A stretch of 64,000 nucleotides of DNA from assembly GCF_015158295.1 (NCBI RefSeq), contig NZ_JACDXV010000007.1, positions 98,449-162,448 of the forward strand. Reading direction: 5' to 3'. Below, piece by piece: positions 33,301 to 41,790 of this stretch. The first letter of the stretch is position 1; each line of letters begins with the position of its first letter. A program made the position numbers and the translations under genes. The notes beneath the pieces were generated by a model that searched no databases, had not been told where the DNA came from, and saw nothing but the letters and a program-made list of their open reading frames with translations. The DNA comes from Devosia faecipullorum. GTDB taxonomy: Bacteria > Pseudomonadota > Alphaproteobacteria > Rhizobiales > Devosiaceae.

Positions 33301-34130
33301 TTAGAGAGACCCGTCGGGGAAACCGGTTGCCCACCCGTTGAAACGGTCACGCATGAGGACTGCCTCAGTGCGGACATCATCCGGCCTGTCATTGGCAAAG
33401 AGTTGGCGTATGAACTCTACCGCCAAGGCCCGGCGATAGCCTGAATCCCGCAGTTTCCCAAAAAGAGCCGGAAAATTAATGGTGCCCCTGTCAAAAGCCG
33501 CCTGGAGGTGGCCTGGGCGCGCCTGCCGCTGATGGATATGCTTTGCATACGGCACCAACGTGTCAATTTGCTCCTGCGTGTATCCCAAGCAGACGAAGTG
33601 GGAATAGTCCAGCGCCAAGCCGATGCCGGTCCGCCGCACCAATTCCCCAGCGATCCAGTGTGTTTCCGCCAGAGAACGGACCGCAGGCTCGATGCAGATA
33701 CGCGTTCGGAAATGCGAGGCCACTTGCATCATGGCCTTCAAACAATCCACAGGCGACTGCAGCGCTTCGCGGCTTGCCCGACCGGGATTGGTCTGTCGGG
33801 GAGAAAGAAGACGGCGAGTATGGTAGCCGCATCGGCGAAGGTCAGCACCTTTTCCAGATCGCGGACATTTGCTTCAATGCTTCCCTTGAGAGCCAGATTG
33901 CGGTCCACTGTATCGGCGCCCAACTTATGGAAATAGTCGGAAAGCGTGATCCCGAGGTTCTGGAGCTGGGCTGCGGGGGCCAGTGGATCGGCCAGCAGCG
34001 CGTCTTCGCTGATACCGGGCCGGTAGCGCGTGTTGCCGTCGATAGCATGAATGCCTATGGCACTCGCAACTGCGCGGACTTCCTCCAGCGCCAGACGAGC
34101 AAATGCCCATGTGGACAGTGACAGATGCAT
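33301..34130 (-). pseudogene. Sugar phosphate isomerase/epimerase, split by a frameshift
   Basis: Two overlapping frames make one xylose-isomerase-like TIM barrel. The 5' half (from 34130) has MHLSLSTWAFARLALEEVRA, ADPLAPAAQLQNLGITLSDYFHKLG and DLEKVLTFADAATI. The 3' half has RICIEPAVRSLAETH, GIGLALDYSHFVCLG, VPYAKHIHQRQARPGHLQ and RRALAVEFIRQ, with the metal residues E, D, H, H, E. The switch lies near 33750-33790, where one base is gained or lost; the combined length (830) is not a multiple of three. It is either a real inactivating mutation or a base-calling error. Confidence 0.75.
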
Positions 34131-34762
34131 ACCTTCCCTATTTTCCTCCAACTTAGAGGAGTGAGGGTTTCGGTACCACCTGTTGGGCGAGCACATTCCG
34201 TCCTATGAAATGCAGCGTTGGCCGCAATTGATGCTGAAATTTGATACCGCAACAGCTAGCGTCTCGTGCCACGCATAGACCGAGAATAGTCGGAAGCGAA
34301 ACTAGCCTCCAGGCGAGCCAAACCTTGAGCCCGGCTTCAGTCTGATAACATATGGCAGTGATGGCGAGATTGGGCTTGTCAGCAAAAAGCCGGAGTCATC
34401 ACGCCGAAATCGATCTTCCCGTCCAAAATATACGCTAAGCGAATAGCCCAATCGATGTGTCTCGCCCGCAGTATAGCCGTAAGGCACGATAAGTCTTCGC
34501 GGCAAAACAGACCTCCCCGTCGTCAGTTCATTGGACAAAAAGGAACTGACGACGGGGGCGGGACCGGACCGGTGGAGTGGATCCCGTTTGACCGGGCAAT
34601 CGGGGTCCACTCCACGCCGCTGGCACCGCTCGCATCTAGAGTTACAAAACGCGTTGCATTCTGCATATTCTATGAACGGAATATCAATTACTTAAGTCGG
34701 CACCGGAAAGCACACAGAGCATTTTACCCGGTCCAGATATTTCTCCTCAAGCTCTCAGTCGA
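34131..34762. other. Gene-free spacer with two inverted repeats at the island edge
   Basis: No open frame with coding character is visible. A 14-base perfect inverted repeat lies at 34516-34529 and 34543-34556 (CCCGTCGTCAGTTC), and a second, 14 bases with one mismatch, at 34572-34585 and 34602-34615 (GTGGAGTGGATCCC). The region around 34640-34720 is clearly richer in A/T. The tRNA-like 15-mer at 34723 follows. It may be the scar of a lost mobile element. Confidence 0.6.
34723..34737. other. Imperfect copy of the tRNA-Gly 3' end
   Basis: TTTACCCGGTCCAGA, 13 of 15 identical to TTCACCCGCTCCAGA at 14912-14926 in the same orientation. It lies 26 bases from the end of the first gene of module 2. 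It could be an old right attachment site, or chance. Confidence 0.33.
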
Positions 34763-35668
34763 TCACGGCGCGGATTTGCCTTTTACTTCCACGCCGGCCC
34801 ATTCCTCGACGACGCGGGTGATGGAGGTGAAGTCGGAGGTCGGGCCGTATTTGGCCTGGGTGACGGCCAGCATCTGGCGCACGGCGGCGCCGGCGACCAT
34901 GGGGACGCCCATGGCTTCGGCTTCGTCGATGCAGAGGCGGACATCCTTGTAGGACAGGCCCGTGGCGAAGCCGAAATCGAAGCTTCGCGGGAGCACCGAT
35001 TTGGGGAACTTGTCCTGGGTGGCGGAATTGCGGCCCGAACCGGCATTGATGATGTCGAGCATGATTTCGGGCTCGATTCCGGCCTTGGCGGCCATCACCA
35101 TGGCTTCCGACGAGATCACCATGGCCGAGGCGGCGAGCAGGTTGTTGGCCAGCTTGGCCACCTGGGCGAGGCCGGCCGCTTCCCCGACATAAAACAGCTT
35201 GCCGAAATTCTTGAGCACCGGCTCGACAGTGTCAAAGGCAGGCTTCGGGCCGCAGACCATGACGGCCAGCGTGCCTTCGCGCGCGCCCTTGATGCCGCCC
35301 GAAACCGGCGCCTCGATCCAGGAAATGCCCAGGGGCGCGAGTTCGCTTGAGACGCGCTTGGCCATGGACGGGCCGGTGGTGGACAAATCGATGATGATCC
35401 TGGCGCGGCCGCCCTTGGCGATACCGGATTCGCCCAGCGCCACGGCATGGACGATGTCGGGGGTCGGCACCGAGACAAAGACGATGTCCGCCTTGGCGCC
35501 GACATCGGCGGGGGACGCCGCCCGTGTGGCGCCGCCATCGGTCAGCGGCTTGGTCGCCGCATCGGCGGTGTCGAAGACGACGAGCGGAAATCCGGCCGCG
35601 AGGGCGCGTGCGGCCATATTGCCGCCCATGCGTCCGAGACCGACGAAACCAACGATGAGATCAGCCAT
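34763..35668 (-). CDS. 3-hydroxyisobutyrate-dehydrogenase-like NAD(P) oxidoreductase (module 2)
   Basis: A 301-residue beta-hydroxyacid dehydrogenase. The Rossmann motif is GFVGLGRMGGNMA (G10, G12, G15). The substrate motif is EAPVSGGIKGAREGTLAVMVCG (119-140). The catalytic lysine is K172 in AQVAKLANNLL, and the C-terminal helix domain ends DVRLCIDEAEAMGVP. The family includes 3-hydroxyisobutyrate, tartronate-semialdehyde and gamma-hydroxybutyrate dehydrogenases. It follows the hydrolase gene by about 15 bases and is the last gene of the module 2 run. Module 1 has only its 3' end left. Confidence 0.92.
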   Translation of the reverse strand: MADLIVGFVGLGRMGGNMAARALAAGFPLVVFDTADAATKPLTDGGATRAASPADVGAKADIVFVSVPTPDIVHAVALGESGIAKGGRARIIIDLSTTGPSMAKRVSSELAPLGISWIEAPVSGGIKGAREGTLAVMVCGPKPAFDTVEPVLKNFGKLFYVGEAAGLAQVAKLANNLLAASAMVISSEAMVMAAKAGIEPEIMLDIINAGSGRNSATQDKFPKSVLPRSFDFGFATGLSYKDVRLCIDEAEAMGVPMVAGAAVRQMLAVTQAKYGPTSDFTSITRVVEEWAGVEVKGKSAP

Positions 35669-35683
35669 AGAAGATGTTCTTTC

Positions 35684-36493
35684 CTAATGTGCCGGAAGCG
35701 GGAGGGGCTGCTGGTCAAGCCGCACGATCCATTCCTGGGTGGCGGGAGAAAATGCCGGATAGATCGAGGCGACGAGCGGATCGTGTCCGGGAATGACGTG
35801 AGATGTGGAGCTCGCCAGGCGCTCGACGCGATCATAGCCTTCGAGCACGGCGGAGACGCTGTCGATGACCGGAAAGACGCGGCGCTGCTGGAGATGGGCG
35901 TAGTGATGGGCCACATCCGAGGCGATCACGACATGGCCGCGCGCGGTCTTGACACGAACCGCCTGGAGCCCGCGCGAATGCCCGCCCATGTGATGCAGAC
36001 TGATGCCGGGAAAGAGTTGGGACTCGCCATCATGGAAACAGACCTGCCCGGCATAAACACGCCGCACCATGGTCAGGACGTCGTCCAGCTCATAGGGATG
36101 GTTCATGGCCTGATGGCACATGCAGCGGCCGGTGGCGAACGCCATTTCCTGGTCCTGCAGATGGAACCGGGCATTGGGGAACAGGTCGTTATTGCCGGCA
36201 TGGTCGTAGTGCATATGGGTGATGATGACATCATCGACCCTGGCCGGATCGATACCCAGCGCCGCCAGCCCCTCGCGCACCGGATGCACGATGGTGCGAT
36301 GGCGCATTTCGGCGCCGCGCTGGTCGAAGCCGGTATCGATGACGATGGTGCGGGCGCTGTTGCGCACCACCCAGACGTAATAATTGAGCGGCATGGGAGC
36401 GTTGTGCGGATCACCGCCGATGAAGTTCTCGCTCGCATTGCGATCGACCCGCGCATAGGCCACAGCGAAGGCTTCGTAGATATCGTCGCTCAT
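35684..36493 (-). CDS. Metallo-beta-lactamase-fold hydrolase, AHL-lactonase-like (module 2)
   Basis: A 269-residue cytoplasmic hydrolase. TIVIDTGFDQRGAEMR is the first metal-loop strand; ITHMHYDHAGN is the H-x-H-x-D-H motif; LHHMGGHSRGLQAV and VIASDVAHHYAH carry the third histidine and bridging aspartate, with SHVIPGHDPLV near the end. This is the lactonase-type subfamily of AiiA and AttM/BlcC, so it probably opens a lactone or thioester. I chose the ATG at 36493, aligned with the module 1 copy. Its position before the HIBADH-like gene parallels the Agrobacterium blc lactone operon in logic, though not in gene order. Confidence 0.9.
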   Translation of the reverse strand: MSDDIYEAFAVAYARVDRNASENFIGGDPHNAPMPLNYYVWVVRNSARTIVIDTGFDQRGAEMRHRTIVHPVREGLAALGIDPARVDDVIITHMHYDHAGNNDLFPNARFHLQDQEMAFATGRCMCHQAMNHPYELDDVLTMVRRVYAGQVCFHDGESQLFPGISLHHMGGHSRGLQAVRVKTARGHVVIASDVAHHYAHLQQRRVFPVIDSVSAVLEGYDRVERLASSTSHVIPGHDPLVASIYPAFSPATQEWIVRLDQQPLPLPAH

Positions 36494-36564
36494 TCTCTCA
36501 CATTCTGAAATCGGGCGGAGACGCCGCGCCCCCGGGGGCACGGCGATCGCCCTGACCAAAGTCA

Positions 36565-36948
36565 CTTGGCGGCGGCAGCCTCGGCCTCGAACACTTCCTT
36601 GGCCAGGCGGAACGCATCCACGCCCGCCGGAATACCGCAATAGATAGCGACCTGCATGAATATCTCGCGGATTTCCAGCTTGGACACGCCATTCTTGAGG
36701 GCGCCCCTGATATGCATCTTGAGCTCGTGCGGACGGTTGAGGGCCGCGATCATGGCCAGGTTGAGCATGGAACGCTGCTTGTGCGACAGCTCATCGCGGC
36801 CCCAGACGGCGCCCCAGCAATATTCGGTGGTCAATTCCTGCATCGGCAGGTTGAATTCATCGGCGGCCTTGAACGAGGCCTCAACGAATTCGGCGCCGAG
36901 AACCTTCTTGCGGATTTCCAGGCCGCGTTCAAAAACTTCTTTGCTCAT
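36565..36948 (-). CDS. Carboxymuconolactone decarboxylase-like protein (module 2)
   Basis: A 127-residue PcaC-like protein: FNLPMQELTTEYCWGAVWGRDELSHKQRSMLNLAMIAALNRPHELKMHIRGALKNGVSKLEIREIFMQVAIYCGIPAGVDAFRLAKE, very close to the module 1 copy. The ATG at 36948 follows GGAAGTA. A poly-Ala tail (EAEAAAAK) replaces the module 1 tail. It starts the CMD-hydrolase-dehydrogenase group behind the ABC transporter genes. The substrate is unknown; in other families it decarboxylates muconolactone. Confidence 0.88.
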
Positions 36949-36995
36949 AATCTTACTTCCTTGATGCAACGCCACGGGAGGAGCGTTTTAGAATG

Positions 36996-37017
36996 GCCCG
37001 GCGCCGCGGCGCCGGGC
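36996..37017. terminator. 22-base GC palindrome between the transporter and module 2 catabolic genes
   Basis: GCCCGGCGCC and its complement GGCGCCGGGC around a GC centre, in the 81-base gap between the substrate-binding gene and the CMD gene. It has no long T-run, so it may act as a partial terminator or RNA-stabilising stem that sets the ratio of transporter to enzyme messages. Confidence 0.5.
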
Positions 37018-37029
37018 GGTATGGTGAGG

Positions 37030-38262
37030 TCAGTTGGTTTCCCAGAGCGGCGGGGAAAGCGCGATATCGGCCGGGAAGACCGTGCGCGGCACGCCATCCT
37101 GCCACTGGATGATGGTGAGGCCAGCGCCTTCGCGCTTGCCGGTCTCGTCAAAGGCCAGCGTGCCGCCCGGGAAATAGGGCGAGGGGCCGGCATCCATGGT
37201 GCGCAGCGTCTCGGCAACAGCTTCGCGATCGGCGACACCGGCAATTTCCAGCGCTTCCTTGAAGATCCACATATCGCCATAGGTCGAGATGGCGTTCTGC
37301 GACATCCAGGGCTCGTTATATTCGGTCTTCATCCGCTCGATCAGGCCTTCATGGCCCTTGAAGGCATAATTGCCCACGGCCGAAATCACGCCCTGAAGCA
37401 GGTCGGGGCTGACCGTGTTGAGCACGTCCGGCTCGGCAATGGCGGTGCCGAAGGAGACGGTCGGGATCTTGACGTTGAACTCGTTCATCTTCTCGAGGAT
37501 GAGCTTGGAATCCGAGATCACCGTGGGCAGGAAGAACAACAGGTCGGGTTTGCGCGAACGCAGCTGCTGGATCAGCGAAGAGGCGTCCGACAGCGGCGGG
37601 GTGAAGACTTCATCCACCACCAGTTCAAGATTGTTCGCCGCGAGCAGGCCGCCTTCCTTCATGGCGTTGACCGAGGAGAGCGAAGCGGCGGTATTGTCGG
37701 TGATGATGCCGACCGTGGTCGGGCGCACACCGGTGGTGGCTTCAGCCAGATCGAGAATGGCCGGGATGGCAATGCCCGCCTGAGCGCCGGCCGAAGCCGA
37801 GGTCTGGAAAACGTATTTGAAGCCACGGGCGGTGATCTGGTCGGAATAGGACAAGGTCAGCACCGGGAGCTGGGCCCGCTCGGTCACTTCGGTCACCGCC
37901 AGGGTGAAGGAGGACAGATAGGCGCCAGTGGCGGCGACGATCTCGGGATGGTCGGCGACCATGCGCTGCGCCGAGGCCTTGGCCTTTTCCGTGGTGTCGC
38001 CGGAATCGATGACCACCAGTTCCAGCGGCGCGCCGCCCAGAGCGGCGACGCCGCCGGCGGCATTGATGTCCTCGATGGCCATTTCGGCGCCCATCTGCAT
38101 GATCTGGCCGAAGCGGGCATAGATGCCCGAAGTCGGAGCGATCAGCCCGACCTTGACGGATTCCACGTCCTGGGCCAGCGCCGGCGCATAGGCGCCGATG
38201 AAGCTCAGAGGCAGCGCCATGATGGCGCCGATGCCGAACATGCGGCGGTTCATTCTGGTCAT
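37030..38262 (-). CDS. ABC transporter substrate-binding protein, branched-chain-amino-acid type
   Basis: A 410-residue periplasmic protein with a signal peptide (MNRRMFGIGAIMALPLSFIGAYAPALA, cut near ALA-QD) and the Peripla_BP_6 fold: VKVGLIAPTSGIYARFGQIMQMGAEMAIEDINAAGGVAALGGAPLELVVIDSGDTTEKAKASAQRMV, VPVLTLSY-like LPVLTLSYSDQIT, VGIITDNTAASLSS. This group takes aromatic and short carboxylic acids as often as amino acids. The ATG at 38262 follows AAGGGGAG. It is the fourth gene of the transporter block. Confidence 0.9.
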   Translation of the reverse strand: MTRMNRRMFGIGAIMALPLSFIGAYAPALAQDVESVKVGLIAPTSGIYARFGQIMQMGAEMAIEDINAAGGVAALGGAPLELVVIDSGDTTEKAKASAQRMVADHPEIVAATGAYLSSFTLAVTEVTERAQLPVLTLSYSDQITARGFKYVFQTSASAGAQAGIAIPAILDLAEATTGVRPTTVGIITDNTAASLSSVNAMKEGGLLAANNLELVVDEVFTPPLSDASSLIQQLRSRKPDLLFFLPTVISDSKLILEKMNEFNVKIPTVSFGTAIAEPDVLNTVSPDLLQGVISAVGNYAFKGHEGLIERMKTEYNEPWMSQNAISTYGDMWIFKEALEIAGVADREAVAETLRTMDAGPSPYFPGGTLAFDETGKREGAGLTIIQWQDGVPRTVFPADIALSPPLWETN

Positions 38263-38303
38263 AGTCTCACTCCCCTTAGAATGGTTTCTTGCAGATTGCG
38301 GCA

Positions 38304-39011
38304 TCACATGCCGAGATACGCCTGGCGGATGCGGTCATCGGCCTTGAGCGTTTCATTGTCGCCTTCCAGCGCGATCTGGCCCGTTTCGAGCACATAGGCG
38401 TGGTCGGCAAATTGCAGGGCTTCGGCCACGCGCTGTTCGACCAGAAGAATGGTCAGGCCCGCCGCCTTGCGGATGTCCATGAGGCGGTCGAAGATGAAGT
38501 CGGCCACGGCGGGCGCCAGGCCCATGGATGGCTCGTCCAGCATCAGCAGCTTGGGCGAGGAGGCGAGGCCCCTGCCGATGGCCACCATCTGCTGCTCGCC
38601 GCCCGACAGGGTGCCGGCCAATTGGTCCTCGCGCTCCTTGAGCTTGGGGAACCATTCGTAGATCTGCTCGATATTGCGGGCCCAATTGTCCTGGCCGGCC
38701 TGGGTATAGGCGCCCATTTCAAGATTTTCGCGCACGGTGAGGGAGGCAAAGACCTGCCGGCCCTCGGGCACATGGGCGATGCCCATGTGCGGACGCTTGG
38801 CGGGCGGCACGGAAAGCAGGTTTGTTCCCTCGAACTCGATAGTTCCCGCCATTGCCTCGACCGTGCCCGAGATGGTCTTGAACAGGGTCGACTTGCCTGC
38901 GCCATTGGGGCCGACGATGGAAACGAACTGGCCGGCCTCGACCACGACGTCGATATCCTTGAGGACGGGGACGGCCGAATAGCCGGAGCGCAACTGGCTG
39001 ATCTTAAGCAT
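38304..39011 (-). CDS. livF: Branched-chain-type ABC transporter ATP-binding protein (LivF-like)
   Basis: A 235-residue ATPase: Walker A GPNGAGKST (about 34-42), HVPEGRQVFASLTVRENLEMGAY (LivF-specific), signature LSGGEQQMVAIGRGL, Walker B LLMLDEPSMGLAP, switch LLVEQRV. Its start lies inside the end of the upstream fused gene (8-base overlap), so the two are coupled. It drives uptake of the ligand bound by the protein at 37030. Confidence 0.93.
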   Translation of the reverse strand: MLKISQLRSGYSAVPVLKDIDVVVEAGQFVSIVGPNGAGKSTLFKTISGTVEAMAGTIEFEGTNLLSVPPAKRPHMGIAHVPEGRQVFASLTVRENLEMGAYTQAGQDNWARNIEQIYEWFPKLKEREDQLAGTLSGGEQQMVAIGRGLASSPKLLMLDEPSMGLAPAVADFIFDRLMDIRKAAGLTILLVEQRVAEALQFADHAYVLETGQIALEGDNETLKADDRIRQAYLGM

Positions 39012-40785
39012 TTTCGCTCCACTTCTTGCCCAGATAGGCTTCTACGACACGACGATCCTTGGTGACGGCCAACGGCTCGCCCTGGAGCAGGACTTCGCCG
39101 TGGTCGAGCACGAGGAATTCATCGACCAGCCGCACCATGGCCTGCATGGTATGTTCGATGATGACGATGGTGACGCCTTCATCGGCGAGCGACTTGATGG
39201 CATCGACGACGTCGCCGACTTCGGAATGGCCCAGCCCGGCAAGCGTCTCATCGAGCAGCAGGATTTCGGGCTGACCGGCCAGAGCCCGCGCCAGTTCCAT
39301 CAGCCGGAGTTGCTTGGTGGTGAGCGCGGAGGCCAGTTCGCCAGCCACATTGGCAAGACCGACGCGACGGACGGCTTCGGCTGCCAGTTCCTCGGCATGG
39401 GCCTCGGACGTGGCCCGCACATAGGCGCCAACCTTGACGTTCTGGGCCACGGTCATGCGCATGAAGGGACGCATGACCTGGAAGGTGCGACCGACGCCCG
39501 CCGAGGCCAGCGCATGGGGGCGCTTGCCCACCATTTCGACGCCCTTGACGATGACATTGCCCTGGTCCGGCTTGATGAAGCCGTTGAGCAGGTTGAACAG
39601 TGTCGTCTTGCCGGCGCCATTGGGACCGATAATGCCCAGGATCATGCCGCGACGCACTTCGAAGGAGACATTCTGGACCGCCTTGAGGCCGCCAAAGCTC
39701 TTCGAGATATTGCGCACGTCGAGGATGACTTCGTCCGAGATGACGCGCTTGGGCGCGACTTCGGCGCTGCCTGCGGCTGCATAGGCGGCCTCGGCGGCGG
39801 CGGCTTCCACAGTCGCGGCTGCATCGGCAGGCGCGCCCCCCTTGCGGCGAGCCAGATGGTCCCGGACCTTCCAGAACACGCCTTCGGGCGCGATCAGGAT
39901 GACCAGCACGATGGCAATGCCCAGAAGCACGCCCTGGATGCCGGGGAAGGACGAGCCCAGCTCGGCATGAAGAATATCGGCCACCGGGATGATGAAGGCC
40001 GCGCCGATGATCGGGCCCCAAACGGTACCGACACCACCGAACATGGCCACGGTCAGCGCCTGGGCGGAGACCAGCATGCCGAACACCGATTGCGGCGTCA
40101 CCACCAGCAGCACGATGGAATAGAAGGCGCCGACCATGCCGGCCATGCCGCCTGAAAGGGCAATGGCCTTGAGCTTCCATTCGAGCGTGTTGATGCCGGC
40201 GGCTTCGGCAGCGGCCTCGTTCTGCTTGATGGCGATGAGCGACATGCCGAAGCGGCTGCGCTCGACCATGCGGGTGACGATGACGAAGGCCAGCAGCATG
40301 AGCAGCGCGATGATCGTATAGACGCGCGGATCGGAGAATTGCATGAACCAGGCCGCATTCTCGCGCACCAGCGGGAAGGTCACTTCCTGATAGCCCAGCC
40401 AGTCAAAGACATAGACCATGGCCAGCGGGTAGGCGAGCATGGAGAGGGCAAAGTAATGCCCGCGCAGCCGGAAGGTCGGCAGGCCGATCAGCAGACCCGC
40501 CGCCGCGCCGATAAGGCCGGAAACCGGGATCATGATGATGGGCGAGATGCCGAAATTGATCTGGGCAAGCACCGTGGCATAGGCGCCCAGACCAAAGAAG
40601 GCGCCATGGCCGAAGGAGATGAGCCCGGTATAGCCGGACAGCATGTTCCAGGCGAGGCCGAAACAGGCCCAGACCAGCACCAGCGTGAACAGGAGCTGAT
40701 GGTAGGAATTGGTCACCATCATCGCGGTGGCGAGATAGAGCGCGCCGATGATGAAGACGGGAAGAAGTGAGCGCAGGATGGTCAT
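39004..40785 (-). CDS. Fused LivM permease - LivG ATP-binding protein
   Basis: A 593-residue fusion of two transporter parts normally encoded separately. Residues 1-310 are a LivM permease (eight or nine helices, SGYTGLISFGHGAFFGLGAYAT, TFRLRGHYFALSMLAYP, EAAAEAAGINTLEWKLKAIALSGGMAG). A 40-residue alanine-rich linker (GGAPADAAATVEAAAAEAAY) follows. Residues 350-593 are LivG: Walker A GPNGAGKT (387-394), LARALA/LMELARALAGQPEILLLDETLAGLGHSEV. LivM-LivG fusions occur in several alphaproteobacteria. Gene order livH, livMG, livF, binding protein on one strand supports one importer. Confidence 0.93.
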   Translation of the reverse strand: MTILRSLLPVFIIGALYLATAMMVTNSYHQLLFTLVLVWACFGLAWNMLSGYTGLISFGHGAFFGLGAYATVLAQINFGISPIIMIPVSGLIGAAAGLLIGLPTFRLRGHYFALSMLAYPLAMVYVFDWLGYQEVTFPLVRENAAWFMQFSDPRVYTIIALLMLLAFVIVTRMVERSRFGMSLIAIKQNEAAAEAAGINTLEWKLKAIALSGGMAGMVGAFYSIVLLVVTPQSVFGMLVSAQALTVAMFGGVGTVWGPIIGAAFIIPVADILHAELGSSFPGIQGVLLGIAIVLVILIAPEGVFWKVRDHLARRKGGAPADAAATVEAAAAEAAYAAAGSAEVAPKRVISDEVILDVRNISKSFGGLKAVQNVSFEVRRGMILGIIGPNGAGKTTLFNLLNGFIKPDQGNVIVKGVEMVGKRPHALASAGVGRTFQVMRPFMRMTVAQNVKVGAYVRATSEAHAEELAAEAVRRVGLANVAGELASALTTKQLRLMELARALAGQPEILLLDETLAGLGHSEVGDVVDAIKSLADEGVTIVIIEHTMQAMVRLVDEFLVLDHGEVLLQGEPLAVTKDRRVVEAYLGKKWSENA

Positions 40786-40788
40786 GGG

Positions 40789-41760
40789 TCAGGTTCTTTC
40801 CGACACGCGCCCGAAGAGACCCTGCGGCCTGAGCGTTACGATCAAAAGGAAGACGACAAAGATTGCCGCGTTCTGCAATTGGGTGGGCAGGACCAGCGTG
40901 GAGAGCTGCTGCACCAGGCCGATGGCCATGCCGCCCCAGAAGGCGCCGAGGATCGAGCCGACCCCGCCCAGCACCACGCCGGCATACATGATGATGACGA
41001 ATTCCACGCCGACAAAGGGGTGGAAAGGGTAATTGGTGGCCAGCAGGCCGCCGGCGACCGCGGTGATCATGGTGCCGAGCGCAAAGGCCACGCGGTGCGC
41101 GGTGTTCACGTCGATGCCCATATAGGTCGAGGCTTCCGGATTGTCGGCGGCGGCGCGCAGCGATTTGCCCAGACGCGAGCGATTGATCATCATGGTCAGG
41201 CCCGCGATGACGATCACCGCGATAATGGCGGCAATGCCGCGCCCCTGATTGATGAAGACCGTCACCCATTCTCCCCAGAGCGGCCCGATTTCGATGGCGC
41301 GCGAGGAAAGGGGCGTGCGGATGGACACCAATTGCGGCCCGAACAGCATCATGGCGCCGTTCTGCAGGATCAGCGAAATGCCGAGCGTCAGGATCAGCTG
41401 GGCATAATGGCCTTCGCCGTCGAGCTTGGCGGTGCGGTTGCCGGTGACGCGGGACACCAGCGTCATATGGACCAGATAGCCGACCCCGAACATGATCGGC
41501 GCGGCCAGCGCCACCGCCACATAGGGGCCGATATAGGAACCGAACAGCGCCTGGGTGAGCAGGGAGAAAAAGAACAGGGCGGTGAACATGCCCAGCATCA
41601 TGAAATCGCCCTGGGCGAAGTTGATCACCCGCATAATGCCGAAGATCATGGCGAGGCCGACGCACATCAGGCCATAGATGGCGCCAACCTGCAGGCCGGT
41701 CGCCAGGGCCTGCAGAAAGGCCTCGGTAGCAATTTGTAACTCAGTCATGGATTGACCCAT
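40789..41760 (-). CDS. livH: Branched-chain-type ABC transporter permease (LivH-like)
   Basis: A 323-residue inner-membrane protein with eight hydrophobic helices: GLQVGAIYGLMCVGLAMIFGIMRVINFAQGDFMMLGMF is the LivH N-terminal signature, and SLRAAADNPEASTYMGIDVNTAHRVAFALGTMITAVAG the EAA loop to the ATPase. The gene follows the MmgE/PrpD gene (30 bases) and is 3 bases from the fused gene. The ATG at 41748 (MTELQ) is an equally good start to the one used here. Confidence 0.92.
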   Translation of the reverse strand: MGQSMTELQIATEAFLQALATGLQVGAIYGLMCVGLAMIFGIMRVINFAQGDFMMLGMFTALFFFSLLTQALFGSYIGPYVAVALAAPIMFGVGYLVHMTLVSRVTGNRTAKLDGEGHYAQLILTLGISLILQNGAMMLFGPQLVSIRTPLSSRAIEIGPLWGEWVTVFINQGRGIAAIIAVIVIAGLTMMINRSRLGKSLRAAADNPEASTYMGIDVNTAHRVAFALGTMITAVAGGLLATNYPFHPFVGVEFVIIMYAGVVLGGVGSILGAFWGGMAIGLVQQLSTLVLPTQLQNAAIFVVFLLIVTLRPQGLFGRVSERT

Positions 41761-41790
41761 TGGCTGGAGTGAAAGCAGCGAGAGGCATCG

